From NCBI GenBank assembly GCA_964646405.1, contig CAZYDV010000041.1:1-25518 (forward strand): a DNA stretch of 25,518 nt, written 5' to 3'. Origin of the DNA: CAKZSB01 sp964646405 (GTDB lineage Bacteria > Pseudomonadota > Gammaproteobacteria > Granulosicoccales > Granulosicoccaceae). Of this stretch, positions 1-7,821 are shown piece by piece. The position numbers and the translations under genes are program-made. The notes below the pieces were generated by a model that had not been told where the DNA came from, made no database searches, and was given only the letters and a program-made list of their open reading frames with translations. The first letter of the stretch is position 1; each line of letters opens with the position of its first letter.

Positions 1-392
1 TGTTGTCGAGATGTGTGCCCGCGATGAAAGCCCCGCTGGAAGATTTTACCGATGTGCTGACACACGATTCGGCCATCACTGCACGGCATCGCACCGACGA
101 GCAGGATAATATTCGGGCCAGTGAGGCGACCATACGGTTTGGCTCGGAGCTTCTGATTGCGCAACAGCAACTGGCACGGTCGATCTCGCGCTGGAGCCTG
201 CCCGTGTATGTGATCCTGGCCGGGCAGGATAAACTGGCCGATACACTTCAGGTACAGCGTTATATCGAATCGATGCAGGGGGATGACGTTACCGAGGCTG
301 TCTATCCCGAAAACTATCACGAAAATTTAAACGAGATTAACCGAGACGTGGTCTATCGCGGTATTCAGGACTGGCTGGCAACACGAGCTTAG
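1..392 (+). CDS. Alpha/beta hydrolase (lysophospholipase/monoacylglycerol lipase-like), C-terminal part
   Basis: The reading frame is open to the left edge, so the N-terminal half, including the nucleophile serine, lies outside the window. About 130 residues remain. They contain GQDKLAD, which fits the strand and loop carrying the catalytic Asp of serine aminopeptidase S33-type hydrolases, and YHENLNE, which fits the loop carrying the catalytic His. The ending VYRGIQDWL matches the usual last helix of these enzymes. The family hydrolyses ester bonds of lysophospholipids or monoacylglycerols; the substrate here cannot be told. The gene converges on the photolyase to its right, and the two stop codons overlap. 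A start codon inside the window is not expected for this family. Confidence 0.75.
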   Translation, partial: LSRCVPAMKAPLEDFTDVLTHDSAITARHRTDEQDNIRASEATIRFGSELLIAQQQLARSISRWSLPVYVILAGQDKLADTLQVQRYIESMQGDDVTEAVYPENYHENLNEINRDVVYRGIQDWLATRA

Positions 393-1885
393 CCATGCAT
401 TGCCTTCAGGTACTGGTCGGCCGTTTTCAGTAGTTTTTCTTTCTTGTCTGTGTCCATTTTTTCGGCGTTACGCACCATCATCGACCAGCGAGGATTTTTG
501 GCTAGCGCTGAGGATTGCCTGATGATCCATCGCCAGTAGAGTGCATCCCAGATGTCACACCAGGGTGCCACCGGGTAGTGGCTCATTTTGCGGACGTAGT
601 TCGAGCCTGAAAAATACGGTTTGGTGGTGATCAGGCCTCCATCGGCATTCTGGCTCATGGCGTAGACGTTGGGCACCATCACCCAGTCGTAGCTATCGAC
701 AAAGAGTTCCATGAACCACTGATAGATAGCCTCGGGTTTGATCTCGCACAGGAACATGAAGCCACCCAGTATCATCAATCGCTCGATGTGGTGGCAATAA
801 CCGGTGTCCAGTACTCGTTGAATGGCATTGTCGACGGGCAGCACGCCGGTTGTAGCGTTGTAGAATGCATCCGGCATCGCGTGCTGGTGTTGCCAATGGT
901 TGCCATTGCGCAGGGTCACGCCGATATCAACATAAGTTGCGCGCATGAACTCGCGCCAGCCGATTATCTGTCTGACAAACCCTTCGATACTGGCGATCGG
1001 GATGTCGTGTTTGTTGGCGTGTTGCAGACTTTCATCGATGACCTGCTGCGGCGTTAACAGCCCAATATTCAACGCTGGCGTCAAAACGCTGTGGAACAAC
1101 CAGTTCTGGTCTTCGACGATGGCATCTTCATAGGGACCAAAGCGTGCGAATCTGATATCCAGGAAGTCGCGCAACCAAAGTACTGCCTGCTCGTGTGTGG
1201 CGGGGTAGAGCAGGGTGTCACCGTTGCCGATGGGATCAGCGAAATGCTGTTCAAGGTAGGTGGCCGCCTCGCGAGCGTCGTCTGTCGTTGGTGCAAAATT
1301 CAATTGCGACAGCTCTGGCAGCGACTTTTTCGGGATTTTCTTGCGGTTCTCTTCGTCAAAGCTCCACTGCCCGCCCTGTGGCTGATCCTCATCGTCGATG
1401 AGGATATTCAGGCGACGGCGTTGCCACTTGTAGAAATCGGCCATAAACCAACGTTTTTTACTGCTGCGATACTCGGTGTTTTGATTGTCTGTGTTGATGA
1501 ACCCGGGGCTCGGCAGCCAGTTCAAAGCGATGCCATATTCCTCGCAGCCTGTGCGCAGCCGGCGAGCCAGGACGAAGTCAGCGACATCGCAGACCCGCAG
1601 CGCCGTGACACCACGGTTGTGAAGGTCTGACAAAACGAGCCCGATGGCTGACTGACCCGATGCAAAATCCCGGTAGTGCACGTCGACACCTTGTGAACGG
1701 AGTCGCCGGGCATAATATTGCATGCTCGCGCGGTGCAGCAGCAGCTTTTGGCGATGGAAACGCAGCGGATAGCGCTGATCACCAAAGAACAGCGGATCTT
1801 CGGTAAGCACCACCAGATCCGCATTTATCGCAATGCCGGGATGGCTGGCAAACAACTGATGTGGAAATATCAGTACAGCGTTCAT
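389..1885 (-). CDS. Cryptochrome/photolyase family protein of the PhrB (FeS-BCP, bacterial 6-4 photolyase) type
   Basis: This 498-residue protein has the length and layout of PhrB-like photolyases, which use blue light and FAD to reverse (6-4) photoproducts. The N-terminal antenna domain (about 1-130) starts with NAVLIFPHQL and contains VVLTEDPLFF. The C-terminal helical FAD domain contains FVRQIIGWREF (about 303-313), HHIERLMILGGFMFLCEI (365-382) and the DWVMVPNVYAMS segment. The paired histidines at 365-366 correspond to the conserved catalytic region. In characterised members four cysteines bind a 4Fe-4S cluster. Here C380 and C443 are at ligand-like positions, but the intervening CxxC is absent and the loop is shorter (KMSHYPVAPWCDIWDALYW). 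The gene is divergent from the FAD-domain gene at 1920 with only 34 bases between starts, so the two probably share a control region. Confidence 0.9.
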   Translation of the reverse strand: MNAVLIFPHQLFASHPGIAINADLVVLTEDPLFFGDQRYPLRFHRQKLLLHRASMQYYARRLRSQGVDVHYRDFASGQSAIGLVLSDLHNRGVTALRVCDVADFVLARRLRTGCEEYGIALNWLPSPGFINTDNQNTEYRSSKKRWFMADFYKWQRRRLNILIDDEDQPQGGQWSFDEENRKKIPKKSLPELSQLNFAPTTDDAREAATYLEQHFADPIGNGDTLLYPATHEQAVLWLRDFLDIRFARFGPYEDAIVEDQNWLFHSVLTPALNIGLLTPQQVIDESLQHANKHDIPIASIEGFVRQIIGWREFMRATYVDIGVTLRNGNHWQHQHAMPDAFYNATTGVLPVDNAIQRVLDTGYCHHIERLMILGGFMFLCEIKPEAIYQWFMELFVDSYDWVMVPNVYAMSQNADGGLITTKPYFSGSNYVRKMSHYPVAPWCDIWDALYWRWIIRQSSALAKNPRWSMMVRNAEKMDTDKKEKLLKTADQYLKAMHG

Positions 1886-1919
1886 TTCTCTTGCACTCTG
1901 ACTTCGTTGTGGCGGCCGA

Positions 1920-3032
1920 ATGGTTCCAAGCTTTTTTACAGACTACGCAACCGTGTGTGAACGAATCGCGAGCGTTGATCCGCAGGCCTACGCGCGCACA
2001 CGCAACTACCTGGATGGTGCGGTCAGCTATCTGAGCCCGTTTATCACCCACGGAATAATCAGCACCCGACAAGTCGCCGAATCGGTGCTGGCACGCTGTG
2101 ACGCCGGCACGGCGACGAAGCTCTTGTCTGAGCTGGGCTGGCGTGAGTTTTTCCATCGCGTGTGGCAGGCCCGCGGCGATGCGATAATTACCGATATACG
2201 CACGCCACAATCTGAGGTGCAGAGTCGCCATCCGCCGCACGCGCTGATCGACGCCAGCAGCGGTATCGATGTGGTGGACGATGCGGTCAATGCGTTGCTG
2301 GAAGTTGGTTACATGCACAATCATGCGCGATTGTGGACGGCGTCGATCGTCTGCAATATCGCGTGCAGCCACTGGCGCGAGGCCTCGCGCTGGATGTACT
2401 ACCACTTGCTGGATGGCGATCTGGCCAGCAACTCGCTGAGCTGGCAGTGGGTGGCAGGTACCTTCAGTCAGCGCAAGTATATTGCCAACCAGCAGAATAT
2501 CAATCACTACAGCGGCGGTATTCAGTCTGGTACCTTTCTCGATCTGGACTACCCGGATCTTGCCAGTATTGCTGTACCCGATATTCTCGACTCGCGCGCC
2601 GAGTTAATATTGAGCAATGACTTCCCGCACTCAACGGCGGGCGCGGTGGCCGACCACGACACGCCGGTGATGCTGTATTCGATCGGGAACCTGGATCCGC
2701 TCTGGCGGCGTGGGCAGGCGGGGCTGCGGATTCTGCTGATTGAGCCGTCTATGCATCGCGAATTTGCCCTCAGCCCGCGTCGCTGGCAATTTGTCAGTCA
2801 CTGGGCGGCGGCGATCGACGGGCTGCAGGTGTTTGTCGGCAGTGTTGATGAGCTGTTCCCGCTAGGCACGTCGCAATTGTCAGTGGTCACGCGCGAGTAT
2901 CCCGCGACCCGGCACTGTCCAGGTGACCGTGATCAGCGCGATTGGTGCTACGCCGCACCGCAGCGAGAATTGAAAAGTTTTTCATCCTTCTGGAAAGACG
3001 CGCGTGTTTCGTCGCCTTGGTTCAATCCATGA
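1920..3032 (+). CDS. Photolyase-like FAD-binding protein with FAD domain first and a C-terminal alpha/beta-like domain
   Basis: Residues about 25-200 are a photolyase/cryptochrome FAD-binding domain: ARTRNYLDG and SYLSPFITHGIIS (phosphate and flavin contacts), ELGWREFFHRVW (71-82), GYMHNHARLW (130-139), HWREASRW (151-158) and LDGDLASNSLSWQWVAG (164-180). W152 and W175 keep two of the three electron-transfer tryptophans of E. coli photolyase; the third is Y131. The usual antenna domain that precedes the FAD domain is missing. Instead residues about 245-320 carry a second domain with strands such as LRILLIEP and LQVFVGSVDEL, which resembles the antenna fold. Whether it repairs DNA or only senses light is unknown. 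It is followed by DUF2256 with an ATGA stop/start overlap and then by a third photolyase, forming a plus-strand operon. No strong ribosome-binding site precedes the ATG. Confidence 0.85.
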   Translation: MVPSFFTDYATVCERIASVDPQAYARTRNYLDGAVSYLSPFITHGIISTRQVAESVLARCDAGTATKLLSELGWREFFHRVWQARGDAIITDIRTPQSEVQSRHPPHALIDASSGIDVVDDAVNALLEVGYMHNHARLWTASIVCNIACSHWREASRWMYYHLLDGDLASNSLSWQWVAGTFSQRKYIANQQNINHYSGGIQSGTFLDLDYPDLASIAVPDILDSRAELILSNDFPHSTAGAVADHDTPVMLYSIGNLDPLWRRGQAGLRILLIEPSMHREFALSPRRWQFVSHWAAAIDGLQVFVGSVDELFPLGTSQLSVVTREYPATRHCPGDRDQRDWCYAAPQRELKSFSSFWKDARVSSPWFNP

Positions 3033-3187
3033 GCGACGGGATAAAATCACAGACCAAGGTGTGCCCGGTCTGCCAGCGTGAGTTTCACAATCGTAAAAAA
3101 TGGCAATCGCGCGGGCTATGGCCGTCGATTGTCTATTGTAGCGAGCGCTGCAGGCGACAGGCACGCAAAGCACCCCCTGAACGTTGA
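3029..3187 (+). CDS. DUF2256 domain small cysteine-rich protein
   Basis: This is a 52-residue basic protein with a CxxC pair (C12, C15, in VCPVCQREF) and a CxxxC pair (C37, C41, in YCSERC), a spacing that suggests a small zinc ribbon. The residues between, RKKW and WPSIVYC, are the signature I associate with DUF2256. This family is frequently encoded next to, or fused to, photolyase-type genes, and its biochemical role is not established. The ATG start at 3029 overlaps the TGA of the upstream FAD-domain gene (ATGA), indicating translational coupling. A longer frame opening at 2942 exists, but its extra residues overlap the upstream gene and look like shadow sequence, so the overlapping ATG was chosen. 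Confidence 0.85.
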   Translation: MSDGIKSQTKVCPVCQREFHNRKKWQSRGLWPSIVYCSERCRRQARKAPPER

Positions 3188-3248
3188 CGCTATGCTCACG
3201 GCAGCCCGGGTAAGGTCTGCGTTTGATCTGCCGTAATTTCACTCAAGT

Positions 3249-4739
3249 ATGAAGCCATCGATCTGGTGGATAAAGCGCGATATCCGACTGCACGACAACG
3301 ACGCGCTGGCGCGCGCACTGCAGTCGAGTCACTGTGTGATCCCGTTGTTCGTGTTCGAGCCCGATCTGATCGCACAGCGCGATTACTCCGCACTTCACGT
3401 GTACGCCTGGCAACAGGCGCTTGTCGATTTGCGGGCCAGCCTGCGCGAGATTGGCAGCGACGTGTACATTGCCAGTGTAGACATTGAAACGGTGTTGGTC
3501 GATTTGCGCCGGCAGATCGATTTTGGCGCGATCTTCAGTCACGAGGAAACCGGCAACGACTGGACGTATCAGCGTGACAAGCGCGTCGCGCAGTGGTGTG
3601 ACGATAGCGGGATAGACTGGCAGGAGCTGCCGCAGAACGCCGTCATCAGGCGTTTGAAAAATCGCGATCAACGCCAGCCCGTATTTCGCCAGCGACTGAT
3701 AGAAAGTGCGGTCTTGCGCGCACCTCGCTCGGTGCCGTTACCAGCGGCGATAGAAGAACAGTGCAGCCAGCAGACAATACCCGACCATACTGATTTTTAT
3801 TCGGCAAGCGAATATGCGCAAGTCGAATTCGGCCAATTGCAGACGATTAGTGAAACACAGGCGCGACACGACCTGCATTCGTTCTTAACGCAGCGTGGCT
3901 ATGGCTATGCCGGTGGTATTTCCTCACCAAACACGGCGTTTGAATCGGGCTCGCGGCTGAGTGCCCATCTGGCCTGGGGGACGATCAGTCTGCGCACGGT
4001 GCACGATGCCACCATAAGGGCGCAGGCCGGCTTTCGAGAGATGGGTGATGAGACCGGCAAGCAATGGGGCAAGAGTCTTCGTGCATTCAGCTCCAGATTG
4101 CACTGGCACGATCACTTTATCCAGCGCCTTGAGTCCGAGCCTGACATGGAATTCAACGCGATCAATCCGGCGTACGCCAGAATGGAATACGAAGACGATC
4201 CGCAAAAGCTCGAGGCGTGGACATTCGGTAGAACCGGATTTCCGTTGATTGATGCCTGCATGCGTTGTCTGCAGGCCACCGGATTTCTGAACTTTCGCAT
4301 GCGTGCGATGGTGGTGAGCTTTGCGGTGTTTGGCCTGCACCTGAGCTGGCGCACCATCCATCCCCCTTTGGCGCGTATCTTTCGGGACTATGAGCCCGGT
4401 ATCCATCTGTCGCAGTTGCAAATGCAGGCCGGTGTGGTCGGTATCAATACCATTCGCGTCTACAGCCCGGTCAAACAGATACTCGATCAGGATCCCGAAT
4501 GCGAATTCATCAAACGCTGGATACCAGAGCTGGCCGAATTCAGCGCGATTGAAATTGCCGCCAGCGACCGCCCACGACTGGGTCAGTACCCTGATCCGAT
4601 TGTTGATTTTAAGGTGACGTCGAAGGCGATGAAGGATCAGATATTCAGTATTCGCAAAAGCGACGCCGGGAAACTGGCAAGCGAAGCAGTGCTGGAAAAA
4701 CACGGGTCGAGAAAGCGTCCTTCACGTGCGCGACGGTAG
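3249..4739 (+). CDS. Deoxyribodipyrimidine photolyase/cryptochrome family protein (divergent class)
   Basis: The 496-residue protein has the two-domain photolyase layout. The antenna domain begins SIWWIKRDIRLHDNDAL (4-20), the counterpart of the classical FRRDLRLHDN motif. The FAD domain contains SGSRLSAHLAWGTIS (233-247), AWTFGRTGFPLIDACMRCL (323-341) and NTIRVYSPVKQ (400-410). The positions that align with the E. coli tryptophan triad read F346 (in ATGFLNFRMR), W367 (LSWRT) and no Trp in SQLQMQAG (388-395), so the usual electron relay is incomplete. It is likely a light-dependent DNA repair or light-sensing flavoprotein; I cannot assign CPD or 6-4 specificity. It lies 61 bases after DUF2256 on the same strand and probably belongs to that operon. 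Confidence 0.88.
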   Translation: MKPSIWWIKRDIRLHDNDALARALQSSHCVIPLFVFEPDLIAQRDYSALHVYAWQQALVDLRASLREIGSDVYIASVDIETVLVDLRRQIDFGAIFSHEETGNDWTYQRDKRVAQWCDDSGIDWQELPQNAVIRRLKNRDQRQPVFRQRLIESAVLRAPRSVPLPAAIEEQCSQQTIPDHTDFYSASEYAQVEFGQLQTISETQARHDLHSFLTQRGYGYAGGISSPNTAFESGSRLSAHLAWGTISLRTVHDATIRAQAGFREMGDETGKQWGKSLRAFSSRLHWHDHFIQRLESEPDMEFNAINPAYARMEYEDDPQKLEAWTFGRTGFPLIDACMRCLQATGFLNFRMRAMVVSFAVFGLHLSWRTIHPPLARIFRDYEPGIHLSQLQMQAGVVGINTIRVYSPVKQILDQDPECEFIKRWIPELAEFSAIEIAASDRPRLGQYPDPIVDFKVTSKAMKDQIFSIRKSDAGKLASEAVLEKHGSRKRPSRARR

Positions 4740-4833
4740 CAGGTTGTGTTTGGGTGGGTCGCTGTTGTGCTGTGTGGGTAATGTGGGCGATAGGCTACTG
4801 GTGGTGAGGTAGTGATATTCGTCTCTGGTTGTG

Positions 4834-5282
4834 CCTCGCTGACGCGTCGGGTTTCCATTGCGTTCGATCTTTAGGGCTAAGGTGATGCGGCGTGTAAGCG
4901 AGGCTATCGATATTCACCTTGCTGACGCTGCGGGTTTCCAGTTGCCGGCGACGATCTGTCAGGCAACGTCATGGTNNNNNNNNNNNNNNNNNNNNNNNNN
5001 NNNNNNNNNNNNNNNNNNNNNNNNNNNNNNNNNNNNNNNNNNNNNNNNNNNNNNNNNNNNNNNNNNNNNNNNNNNAACCCGACGCGTGAGCGAGGCTGTT
5101 CTGGATTCACCTTGCTGACGCTGCGGGTTTCCAGTTGCCGGCGACGAACTGTCAGGCAACGTCATGGTAACCCGACGCGTGAGCGAGGCTGTTCTGGATT
5201 CACCTTGCTGACGCTGCGGGTTTTCATGTGCCGGCGACGAACTGTCAGGCAGCGTCGTGGTAACCCGACGCGTGAGCGAGGC
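4834..5282. repeat. 93-bp tandem repeat array 1 (with assembly gap)
   Basis: A 93-base unit begins AACCCGACGCGTGAGCGAGG, passes through CACCTTGCTGACGCTGCGGG and ends CATGGT. Full copies start at about 4883, 5076 and 5169, and a truncated copy runs 5262-5282. A separate half-unit in the reverse sense (CCTCGCTGACGCGTCGGGTT) lies at 4834-4853. The start and middle of each unit are imperfect reverse complements of each other, so every unit can form a long stem. Short peptides such as NPTRERG read from these units are almost certainly not real proteins. The same family returns in opposite orientation at 8562-9019. The true copy number is unknown because of the N run. This array occupies most of the gene-free stretch 4740-5353. 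Confidence 0.9.
4976..5075. other. Assembly gap of 100 N inside repeat array 1
   Basis: Exactly 100 N characters. The left flank ends with the last bases of a repeat unit (CATGGT) and the right flank starts with the first bases of the next (AACCC). The placeholder therefore hides a whole number of repeat units, possibly zero, or something else inserted between them. Confidence 0.98.
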
Positions 5283-5353
5283 GACTACTATGACGGGTAG
5301 AAAGCCGGCCCGGGACCATGACAGTCTGGAGTAAACCCGGAATGTCGCATTAC

Positions 5354-5656
5354 CTACCTCACCCTATGCCATCTCAATGGTTTGCTCGACTCACGAACGA
5401 CCAGCCCTTTCGCCTCAAGATCCAGTTGTACCGTTTTTGCCCACCAGCCGGCTGTGGCACCGCCTGGGAAAATGTTGTCAGGCAAATGCTCGACAACCTG
5501 TTGTTGAATTTCCTTTTGAGTCAGGCCCGGTGAGATGGTTGGCAGGATTTTCAGAAAAGCCTTTTTCATCGCGCGGTACTTCACGGCATCGACGTTGTTT
5601 GTTTTGCCGGGTACATTGACGTTTTCGACTGCAATTTTTTGTTCCGACTTTGCCAC
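5354..5656 (-). CDS. DUF6958 family protein
   Basis: A 100-residue protein starting with GTG. It contains ENVNVPGKTNNVDAVKY, then GLTQKEIQQQVVEHLP, NIFPGGATAGWWAKTVQLD and LEAKGLVVRESSKPLRWHR. This string of motifs is what I recall for DUF6958, a family of small uncharacterised bacterial proteins. The middle part (about 38-85) looks like a small winged-helix-like fold, but that is inference. The protein is soluble, with no signal peptide or membrane segment. It is divergent from the conserved gene at 5890 and sits immediately inside repeat array 1. No function is known to me. Confidence 0.75.
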   Translation of the reverse strand: MAKSEQKIAVENVNVPGKTNNVDAVKYRAMKKAFLKILPTISPGLTQKEIQQQVVEHLPDNIFPGGATAGWWAKTVQLDLEAKGLVVRESSKPLRWHRVR

Positions 5657-5889
5657 AGATGGTCCCCAAGTCCAATTTTACCGGCTTGTCAGAGGCCAAT
5701 GTTCGTGTCTACGGTTATCACAGGCCGCCTGTGCAGCCCGTTGCCCGCAGGCCTTCCAGCCCCTTGGCGAATGATGCAATTTTACATAGTGCGGTTGTTA
5801 ATAGCGTTAGAATTGTCGATTTGTCGCAATGGTGATCCGTCGTTGGGTAGATTGCCTGCAACGGTCACGTTACAAGGAGATTGGAGAGT

Positions 5890-6429
5890 ATGTCGATAAA
5901 AGATCAGTTTAATGAAGATGAATGGTTTCTGCTCAGTGCCACGCCCGCGATGATCGGCGCTGCGATGAGCGCGGCCGAAGGTAGTGGGATAATCGGGACG
6001 GTAAAAGAGCTGACGGCCAGCATGCGCGCAACGGTCGCAGGGCTTACGGACTACCCGGATAGCGAACTGATCAATGCGTTGCTCGACAAGGCCGAAAACT
6101 GGGGCGAGGCGAAGGAAAAACTATCTGACTACCGCGAGCGTGCGAAAGCGCGAATGGAAGAGCAGAGTATTAAAACAGCCGAAGCACTGCAGCAGCGTAT
6201 GCTCGATGACGTGGCCTCGTGTGTTGCGCTGGTCGATGGACGCTGTAGTGCCGAAGATGCCAGAAATTACAAAGAGTGGAGCCTGAAAAAAGCCAACGCC
6301 TGCGCCATGGCAGCGAAAGAGGGTGGTTTTCTCGGTATCGGTGGCACGCGCCTGAGCGAGGGAGAGCAGCTTCTGCTGGGCAAGATCGAATCGGCGCTGG
6401 GTGTGCAGGCAAGCACGCTGATCGCCTGA
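5890..6429 (+). CDS. Conserved hypothetical protein, helical
   Basis: The 179-residue product begins MSIKDQFNEDEWF. The ATG at 5890 was chosen because AAGGAG lies about 10 bases upstream (5874-5879); a TTG at 5881 would leave too little room. The protein is mostly predicted helix, with a charged central segment (about 68-105) that could form a coiled coil. Its C-terminus, AAKEGGFLGIGGTRLSEGE (142-160), is a motif I recall in various small uncharacterised bacterial proteins, often preceded by a conserved Trp as in NYKEWSLKKA here. There is no signal peptide and no membrane segment. I do not recognise a functional domain. Confidence 0.8.
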   Translation: MSIKDQFNEDEWFLLSATPAMIGAAMSAAEGSGIIGTVKELTASMRATVAGLTDYPDSELINALLDKAENWGEAKEKLSDYRERAKARMEEQSIKTAEALQQRMLDDVASCVALVDGRCSAEDARNYKEWSLKKANACAMAAKEGGFLGIGGTRLSEGEQLLLGKIESALGVQASTLIA

Positions 6430-6479
6430 GCGAGTGCTCTACTTTTCGAGATCGGTGCCTGGCTGGAATGTCCGTCAAG

Positions 6480-6815
6480 CTATCGTTTGGCAGGCAGCGT
6501 TTGTGTATACGAGATGGATCGGCTGACCCATGTCTGCAGTTGTTTTTGGGTACGCAGATTTTCGCTGGATACGCGAAGCCAGCCGGTCATTTTTCGTCCT
6601 CTCATGACGGCAGTGTCCACACCAGGTTTTGCGCAAAGCGTCTCGTACTGATCGGGACCGACTCGCAGCAAAACGCCGCCCTGGCCACTGACGGTGACGC
6701 ACATATTGCCGTTGCACAGGAAAGCCAGCCCGCCAAACATCTTCTTTTCGGTGAATACGGGATTGGCCGTTAGCAGGCTGCGCACTCGTTTGGCTAGTTT
6801 CTCATCGAATGCCAC
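6480..6815 (-). CDS. TfoX/Sxy N-terminal domain family protein
   Basis: A 111-residue protein matching the stand-alone TfoX N-terminal domain: the segment KKMFGGLAFLCNGNM (24-38) is the family hallmark, followed by VLLRVGPDQYE and a C-terminal GWLRVSSENL. Full-length TfoX/Sxy regulates competence with Crp in gammaproteobacteria. Stand-alone N-terminal domains like this one are common and mostly uncharacterised, so no competence role should be assumed. It starts 15 bases after the nitrile hydratase accessory gene on the same strand, so it is likely the last gene of that operon. Confidence 0.85.
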   Translation of the reverse strand: MAFDEKLAKRVRSLLTANPVFTEKKMFGGLAFLCNGNMCVTVSGQGGVLLRVGPDQYETLCAKPGVDTAVMRGRKMTGWLRVSSENLRTQKQLQTWVSRSISYTQTLPAKR

Positions 6816-6830
6816 GGTTTTGTCCCCGCG

Positions 6831-7178
6831 CTAGCTGTTTTCCAGCAGTACGGGCTGACCGTGTGGTGTGTGCAGATAGGCATGGCGCCAGGCTTCGGTG
6901 CGTTCGTCTACTGTGTCGGTTGGAATAGCGTGCTCATCTGCCAGCAATTTCTCCAGCGCACGCAACACCGCGCTGTAGTAGCTCGCCATGTCATCCGTTT
7001 CACCGTTGGCGCGTGCATGCTCAAGTTCAGCGCTGAGCATGGCCGACCATTCATGGGCGCTGAATTGTCCGCGTTCGATCAAGTTGAACGCCAGTGCCAG
7101 TGTTTGTGCCTGCCAGGGTTCGTCGAATACCGGCGCGCTGTCGGCGCGCACCAATGGCGATAGCGGATCATGATTCAA
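6831..7178 (-). CDS. Nitrile hydratase accessory protein
   Basis: A 115-residue protein with the pattern of nitrile hydratase accessory/activator proteins, which are related to the N-terminal part of the beta subunit: VFDEPWQAQTLALAFNL (18-34), GQFSAHEWSAMLSAEL (37-52), YYSAVLRALEKLL (67-79) and ERTEAWRHAYLHTPHGQPV (91-109). Proteins of this type assist insertion of the metal into the alpha subunit. The gene overlaps the end of the beta-subunit gene by 11 bases, a sign of translational coupling. No separate P47K/CobW-type metallochaperone gene lies in the window. Confidence 0.88.
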   Translation of the reverse strand: MNHDPLSPLVRADSAPVFDEPWQAQTLALAFNLIERGQFSAHEWSAMLSAELEHARANGETDDMASYYSAVLRALEKLLADEHAIPTDTVDERTEAWRHAYLHTPHGQPVLLENS

Positions 7179-7821
7179 AATAGGGCTCCCACAGATCCAG
7201 TGTCACCGTATCGTTTGAACCGGCTGCCTCGGGCCACAACTGCCGCATGTCAAATTCCACTGTGTACAAGTGATGGTAGCGCTTGATGTTGACTGCCATA
7301 GCGTCTGGAAAAATATGGGCGCCGTGGTGGGCGATCACCGTGCCGGTTTGCCCGCGTGCATATTGCGGCAGGCGAGTGTGACCGCTCGTGACATCAGTGG
7401 TCGTGTGTACTTTGTCGCCCGGCTGGTAACGAGGTGGTGTGTTGGGCTCTGCATCAAAGCAAATCGCTTTTAATACTGCTGCGCGTGCGGCCGCAGCATC
7501 AATCGGTGGTGGCAGTCCCGCCACCGGATCTGTCATTGTGCCGGTGGCCAATTCGTGAACGCTCGCCCAGCCGGAATTGACCAGCATCGCGCAATAGCCC
7601 TGTGCCCAGTTGTCAAAGTACGGCCGCGTGAGATAGTCACCGGGATCGATCAACTCGCGACAGTGGCGAAACCAGTCCTTACTCCAATCCGGTGCCTGGG
7701 TAATCGTATGGGCGATACAACGCATGCGCGCCTCGTACGGGTGGTGAAACTGTACCTCGGGTTCGTCGACATCGATCCTGCCAAACCCCTGCATGCCTCC
7801 CAGATCGTGAATCCCGTCCAT
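7168..7821 (-). CDS. nthB: Nitrile hydratase beta subunit
   Basis: The 217-residue protein begins MDGIHDLGGMQGFG, the canonical start of nitrile hydratase beta subunits. RYQPGDKVHTTTDVTSGHTR (about 130-149) and LPQYARGQTGTVIAHHGAH form the C-terminal SH3-like barrel with the family motif. With the alpha subunit it forms the enzyme that hydrates nitriles to amides in the cytoplasm. Its ATG shares one base with the TGA of the alpha gene (TGATG). The length is normal and no key region is missing. There is no amidase gene in the window to process the amide product. Confidence 0.93.
   Translation of the reverse strand: MDGIHDLGGMQGFGRIDVDEPEVQFHHPYEARMRCIAHTITQAPDWSKDWFRHCRELIDPGDYLTRPYFDNWAQGYCAMLVNSGWASVHELATGTMTDPVAGLPPPIDAAAARAAVLKAICFDAEPNTPPRYQPGDKVHTTTDVTSGHTRLPQYARGQTGTVIAHHGAHIFPDAMAVNIKRYHHLYTVEFDMRQLWPEAAGSNDTVTLDLWEPYFES

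Noticed and set aside
3924..4703. 259-codon minus-strand open frame
   Set aside because: Antisense shadow of the 496-residue photolyase.
4834..5282. Possible CRISPR array
   Set aside because: The whole 93-base unit is repeated with constant period; there are no unique spacers between short repeats and no cas genes nearby.
4858..5300. Short proteins with NPTRERG repeats
   Set aside because: They are open frames produced by the tandem DNA repeat and pass through the N run; no start signal or stable composition supports them.
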